From: Campylobacterales bacterium
GTDB taxonomy: Bacteria > Campylobacterota > Campylobacteria > Campylobacterales > Thiovulaceae
Assembly (NCBI GenBank): GCA_012963895.1
Contig: DTUW01000001.1
Span: 3,239 to 13,378, forward strand
Direction of reading: 5' to 3'
Length of the DNA stretch: 10,140 nucleotides
Shown: positions 7,527 to 10,140 of the stretch, piece by piece
How positions within the stretch are numbered: position 1 is the first letter of the stretch
Layout of the letters: each line of letters starts with the position of its first letter
The notes under the pieces: model-generated
Told to the model about the DNA's origin: nothing
What the model saw: the letters and a program-made list of their open reading frames with translations, nothing else
Database searches by the model: none
Position numbers and translations under genes: made by a program

Positions 7527-7727
7527 ATGAGCGATAGTGTAATAGTCTTGATGTTAAGTGTCTCAACTCTCTTAGGAGCTTTCGGATTGATAGCTTTTAT
7601 TTGGGGGTTGAAAACGGGGCAGTTTGATGACCAGGAGAAGATGATGAATAGTGTCCTGTTCGATAATGAAGAGGATTTACAGAGAAAAGCAAAGATGGAG
7701 GAGAAGAAGAAAAATAAGAAAAAGTAA
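7527..7727 (+). CDS. ccoS: Cytochrome cbb3 oxidase assembly protein CcoS
   Basis: The 66-residue protein has one N-terminal transmembrane helix (about 4-27) followed by W26-G-L-K-T-G-Q-F-D-D at 26-35 and the LFDNEED acidic stretch at about 44-50. This is the CcoS signature (F-W-x4-GQFDD and a following LFD). CcoS is an inner membrane factor needed for cofactor (haem/copper) insertion into cbb3-type oxidase, the high-affinity terminal oxidase of microaerobes. The tail is almost all Lys and Glu. GAGGAA lies just before the ATG. No ccoN, ccoG or ccoI is in the window; the upstream neighbour is the small lipoprotein. The stop codon lies within a short tandem duplication. Confidence 0.9.
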   Translation: MSDSVIVLMLSVSTLLGAFGLIAFIWGLKTGQFDDQEKMMNSVLFDNEEDLQRKAKMEEKKKNKKK

Positions 7728-7743
7728 ATTAAGAAAAGTAAAT
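7715..7743 (+). repeat. 14/15-base tandem duplication over the ccoS stop
   Basis: TAAGAAAAAGTAAAT (7715-7729) is followed at once by TAAGAAAAGTAAAT (7730-7743), differing by one A. The first unit contains the last Lys codons and the TAA of ccoS. It looks like a slippage duplication in A-rich DNA; a regulatory role is not evident. Confidence 0.75.
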
Positions 7744-7744
7744 A

Positions 7745-7753
7745 TGGTATTAT
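7745..7753 (+). promoter_or_regulatory. Extended -10 element for the LysR gene
   Basis: TGGTATTAT is a TGn-extended -10 about 40 bases before the LysR ATG. An imperfect AT-rich dyad (ATAT at 7752-7755 and again at 7766-7769) just downstream could be an autoregulatory site, but the base composition makes this weak. Confidence 0.4.
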
Positions 7754-7793
7754 ATGAATTATTCGATATTTTTATATTAGAGGAATATTTTAG

Positions 7794-8690
7794 ATGTTAA
7801 AAGACTTCACCAAATTGGAGACATTTTTAACAGTAGTTCAGGAAAAGAGTTTTTCAAAAGCATCTGCCAAATTGGGAATTTCTCAACCTGCTGTTACTCA
7901 ACAGATAAAACATATAGAGGAGTATTTAGACACTCAGATAGTAGAGAGACGAAAAAATGGGATACGATTAACCAAAGAAGGAGAGGACTTTTACAATATA
8001 GTTTTAAGACTTTCGAAAGCTATTCAACAGGCTGAAAAAGAGATTATTAAGATAGTAAATAAGGAATTTACTTTTAGAATAGGTTCATCTTTTACAATAG
8101 GACACTACCTAATCCCTCGACATGTTGAGAAGATAAAAGAGCAGATAGAAAATGATGTATTTATTACAATAGATAAATCAAAAAGAGTTATAGATATGTT
8201 GGTGGATAGAAATATAGATATAGCCCTAACAGAGATACCTATCCACCATGAAAAATTGGTAGTAAAAGAGTGGTTAGAAGATGAATTGGTAATTTTCAGC
8301 AATCAACCCATTCCCCCAATTTTGGATAAACATGAACTATTCAAACTAAATTGGATATGTCGAGAGGAGGGGAGTTCCACTCGTCAAATGATTTCAGAAG
8401 CTTTTGAAGAAATTGATGTAGATTGTAGTCTCTTTGATATTAAGGGAACGGTCGATAATCCGACATTGGCAAAAGAGACAATAAAAAATTGTGTTTTCAG
8501 AAATAGACCAACTGTCTCCATAATTTCAAGATTTGCAATTAGAAAAGAGTTGAAGGAGAGAACTCTATACGAGGCTAGATTGCGAGATATGAAATTGATA
8601 AGAAAGCTATATATCTCATACCATCGAGATAGAAGAACCGACATATTTATTAAGAAAGTTATAGACTATTTGTCAAGTATCGGTGTCTAA
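7794..8690 (+). CDS. LysR-family transcriptional regulator
   Basis: The 298-residue protein has a standard winged helix-turn-helix (about 5-63; recognition region SFSKASAKLGISQPAVTQQI at 19-38), a linker helix rich in Lys/Glu (71-91), and a periplasmic-binding-protein-like effector domain from 93. The FRIGSSFTIGHYLIP segment (94-108) and CREEGSSTR (189-197) are as in the CysB/CbbR/CysL side of the family. ATG is preceded by GAGGA nine bases upstream. The short-form hcp starts 57 bases after its stop on the same strand, so the regulator may be co-transcribed with, or control, hcp. The effector is unknown. Codons are plain AT-rich, in contrast with tpx and hcp. Confidence 0.93.
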   Translation: MLKDFTKLETFLTVVQEKSFSKASAKLGISQPAVTQQIKHIEEYLDTQIVERRKNGIRLTKEGEDFYNIVLRLSKAIQQAEKEIIKIVNKEFTFRIGSSFTIGHYLIPRHVEKIKEQIENDVFITIDKSKRVIDMLVDRNIDIALTEIPIHHEKLVVKEWLEDELVIFSNQPIPPILDKHELFKLNWICREEGSSTRQMISEAFEEIDVDCSLFDIKGTVDNPTLAKETIKNCVFRNRPTVSIISRFAIRKELKERTLYEARLRDMKLIRKLYISYHRDRRTDIFIKKVIDYLSSIGV

Positions 8691-8735
8691 TATTCTTTGA
8701 AGTTGATAAGGGATAAGATTTCCAAAATCTACAAT

Positions 8736-8741
8736 AGGAGG
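8736..8741 (+). promoter_or_regulatory. Consensus ribosome binding site fixing the hcp TTG start
   Basis: AGGAGG lies six bases before TTG at 8748, exactly where homologous Hcp proteins start (MFCxQCE). It rules out the longer in-frame reading from 8697, which would put 17 extra residues before the cluster-binding cysteines. Confidence 0.85.
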
Positions 8742-8747
8742 TATCAC

Positions 8748-10067
8748 TTGTTTTGTTATCAATGTGAAATGAGTGCTAGTGGCGGTTGTGGTAGCCATGG
8801 ACAACATATAGGAACTTGTGGAAAAGATGAGACCATTGCGAGACTGCAAGATATTATGATTTTTGGACTTAAAGGGCTTAGTGCCTACCGAGAACATCTC
8901 AACGAGTTAGAACCTGAGAAGACCAAAGAGATAGACGATATTGTAAATGAAACTCTCTATTTTACTCTTACTAATGTAAATTTCAATTATGACGAACATA
9001 TAGCTCAACTTATGAAAGTTGGACAGGCTGGGGTCAAAGTTATGGACCTTCTTTCAGAAGCCCATACTAAGAAATTTGGTATTCCTAAACCTGTTACAGT
9101 TTCCCAAAACAGGGCAGAGGGTAAAGCTATTTTGGTAAGTGGTCATAATCTAGATATGCTTGAAAAATTGCTTATCGCTACCGAAGGAAAAGGGATAAAT
9201 ATCTATACCCACTCTGAGATGTTACCGGCTCACGGCTATCCTCATTTGAAAAAGTTTTCTCACCTTAAAGGAAATATAGGTAAAGCTTGGTTTGACCAAA
9301 CTAAGCTATTTGAGAAGTGGAATGGAACTATTGTGGTAAATACCAATTGCATCGTTCCTCCTAAGAAAAACAGCACTTACTTAGATAGACTTTATACCTA
9401 TAAGATTGTTGGAGTTGATGGAGCTAAGAAGATTGAAAATGATAACTTTGATGAGTTGATAGCCCATACTCTTTCATTGCCTGATGTGAATTTTGAAAGT
9501 GATGAGGTGCTAACAACAGGACACCATTACAAAACTGTAATATCTCTTGCTCCTCAAATTTTAGATGCAATTGAAAAGGGTCATATTTCCCAATTTTTCG
9601 TTGTGGCTGGTTGTGATGCTCCGGGTAAAGGTGGAGATTACTATCGCGAACTGGTTCAGAAATTACCAAAAGATACTGTGGTAATTACTTCAAGTTGTGG
9701 AAAATTTAGATTCAATGATTTGGATTTGGGAGTAGTTCCAAATACTGAAATCCCAAGATATTTAGACTTAGGACAATGCAACGACTCCAATGGGGCAGTC
9801 CATATTGCAATGGCATTGAGTGAGGCTCTAAATACCCCTGTAAATGATTTACCTGTCTCTATTGTTCTCTCTTGGATGGAGCAGAAAGCGGTTATTATCC
9901 TTCTTGCTCTCTTCTCTCTTGGAATTAAAAATATCTATTTAGGTCCGAAAGCTCCTCAATTCCTAAATGAGGATTTGACTAACTTCCTTGTAGAGAATTT
10001 CAACCTCCATCTAACTTCTGATGCTGAAAGTGATTTAGAAAAGTTGCTTATCAATAAACCTGCCTAA
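8748..10067 (+). CDS. hcp: Hybrid cluster protein (hydroxylamine/NO reductase), short form
   Basis: Hcp carries an N-terminal Fe-S cluster and a 4Fe-2S-2O hybrid cluster; it reduces hydroxylamine in vitro and acts as a nitric oxide reductase and nitrosylase in E. coli. From the TTG at 8748 it has 439 residues. Hybrid-cluster ligands are all present: H133, E157, C201, C288, C317, C344, E378 and K380. The N-terminal cysteines are C3, C6, C14 and C24. Compared with the roughly 550-residue class I/II proteins, about 110 residues are missing before H133, the place of the second helical bundle, which is the mark of class III Hcp. The cysteine spacing C-x2-C-x7-C-x9-C has a longer last gap than I know (x5 or x6). 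No hcr reductase follows, so flavodoxin or ferredoxin may donate electrons. T-ending codons suggest strong expression. Confidence 0.95.
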   Translation: MFCYQCEMSASGGCGSHGQHIGTCGKDETIARLQDIMIFGLKGLSAYREHLNELEPEKTKEIDDIVNETLYFTLTNVNFNYDEHIAQLMKVGQAGVKVMDLLSEAHTKKFGIPKPVTVSQNRAEGKAILVSGHNLDMLEKLLIATEGKGINIYTHSEMLPAHGYPHLKKFSHLKGNIGKAWFDQTKLFEKWNGTIVVNTNCIVPPKKNSTYLDRLYTYKIVGVDGAKKIENDNFDELIAHTLSLPDVNFESDEVLTTGHHYKTVISLAPQILDAIEKGHISQFFVVAGCDAPGKGGDYYRELVQKLPKDTVVITSSCGKFRFNDLDLGVVPNTEIPRYLDLGQCNDSNGAVHIAMALSEALNTPVNDLPVSIVLSWMEQKAVIILLALFSLGIKNIYLGPKAPQFLNEDLTNFLVENFNLHLTSDAESDLEKLLINKPA

Positions 10068-10074
10068 TACTCAA

Positions 10075-10091
10075 AGGGGGGCTATCCCCCT
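10075..10091. terminator. Hairpin between convergent hcp and the downstream gene
   Basis: AGGGGG, a five-base loop and CCCCCT form a six-pair, almost pure G:C stem eight bases after the hcp stop. It is also three bases beyond the stop of the convergent gene. Neither side has a long T run (TCCTC on the plus strand, TTTG on the minus). A shared bidirectional terminator is the simplest reading. Confidence 0.55.
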
Positions 10092-10093
10092 CC

Positions 10094-10140
10094 TCAAAAT
10101 TGGAAATCTGCATAAATTAGGAGATGGTCGGAAAATCCTT
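10094..10140 (-). CDS. C-terminal end of a convergent gene, probably endonuclease/exonuclease/phosphatase family
   Basis: On the minus strand the last 14 codons before a TGA at 10094-10096 read GFSDHLLIYADFQF. The Ser-Asp-His followed by a short hydrophobic strand ending in Asp-Phe is how DNase I-like endonuclease/exonuclease/phosphatase proteins end: the SDH motif supplies the catalytic Asp and His. The placement just beyond a hairpin supports a real gene end. Only this fragment is visible, so the family call is tentative; the other two minus frames are less protein-like here. Confidence 0.45.
   Translation of the reverse strand, partial: GFSDHLLIYADFQF

Larger units (their letters stand above)
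243..9508. repeat. Dispersed octamer GATGAGGT, 14 copies
   Basis: Plus-strand copies start at 667, 2309, 3969, 5396, 6242, 6575, 7280 and 9501. Minus-strand copies (ACCTCATC on the plus strand) start at 243, 576, 1562, 4418, 6447 and 7204. Every copy is preceded by T or C. The following base is T seven times, G six times and C once; ten copies read YGATGAGGTKG. Seven copies encode Asp-Glu-Val, three read through Gln-Pro-His in the opposite sense, three through His/Asp-Leu-Ile, and one overlaps the lipoprotein start. Composition would predict well under one copy in both strands. The entry spans first to last copy; the DNA between is ordinary. Confidence 0.8.

Noticed and set aside
7661..7727. 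A/G-rich stretch at the end of ccoS as a phase-variable homopolymer tract
   Set aside because: The longest A runs are only five bases and interrupted by G; it simply encodes the Lys/Glu tail.
8697..8747. N-terminal extension of hcp from the in-frame TTG at 8697
   Set aside because: AGGAGG at 8736-8741 and the family's MFCxQC start both point to TTG 8748; the extra 17 residues have no counterpart.
243..9508. Reading the GATGAGGT copies as a replication-polarised (KOPS- or Chi-type) word
   Set aside because: Eight copies are on one strand and six on the other within 10 kb; a polarised signal should show a clear bias, though a Chi-like role is not fully excluded.
1..10140. CRISPR array, tRNA genes, insertion sequences or prophage genes
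   Set aside because: I found no regularly spaced repeats, cloverleaf-like sequence, transposase or integrase motifs; nearly all of the window is filled by recognisable chromosomal genes.

Overview
The window is AT-rich (roughly one third G+C), gene-dense and entirely chromosomal in character. It suggests a sulfur- or hydrogen-oxidising member of the Campylobacterota (Epsilonproteobacteria), something like Sulfurovum or Sulfurimonas. The pointers are a cysteine-free FqrB-type flavodoxin reductase, a CcoS factor for cbb3 oxidase, the MEP isoprenoid enzyme Dxs, Tpx, and the codon style. The genus is inference. I see no rRNA, tRNA, insertion sequence, prophage or CRISPR.

Left half, minus strand (14-4097): a tight four-gene operon, dxs, SurA-like periplasmic chaperone, tmk, nfo. 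Two junctions are ATGA stop/start overlaps and the third gap is a few bases. It combines isoprenoid precursor synthesis, envelope protein folding, dTTP synthesis and abasic-site repair. A hairpin at the left edge probably ends it.

Right half, plus strand (4162-10067): a cysteine-free TrxR-fold flavoprotein (FqrB-like), a Nudix sugar-nucleotide hydrolase, thiol peroxidase Tpx, an MnmC-like FAD oxidoreductase, a very small Cys/His-rich lipoprotein, CcoS, a LysR regulator, and a short-form (class III-like) hybrid cluster protein Hcp. The theme is redox and low-oxygen physiology: flavodoxin/NADPH exchange, peroxide removal, cbb3 oxidase assembly and nitric oxide or hydroxylamine detoxification. 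At the right edge the last 14 codons of a convergent gene are visible, with a C-rich/G-rich hairpin between it and hcp. Four of the eight plus-strand genes appear to start with TTG.

The most striking pattern is not a gene. The octamer GATGAGGT (ACCTCATC on the other strand) occurs 14 times in 10 kb, where composition predicts a few tenths of a copy. It lies on both strands and in several reading frames, is always preceded by a pyrimidine, and is usually followed by T or G and then G. Spacing averages about 700 bases. That density and lack of strand bias resemble a DNA uptake sequence or another genome-wide signal word; I know of no such word described for this phylum. A second candidate novelty is the small lipoprotein with a C-H-H-x8-H-x2-C pattern directly before ccoS, a possible metal factor for cbb3 oxidase.
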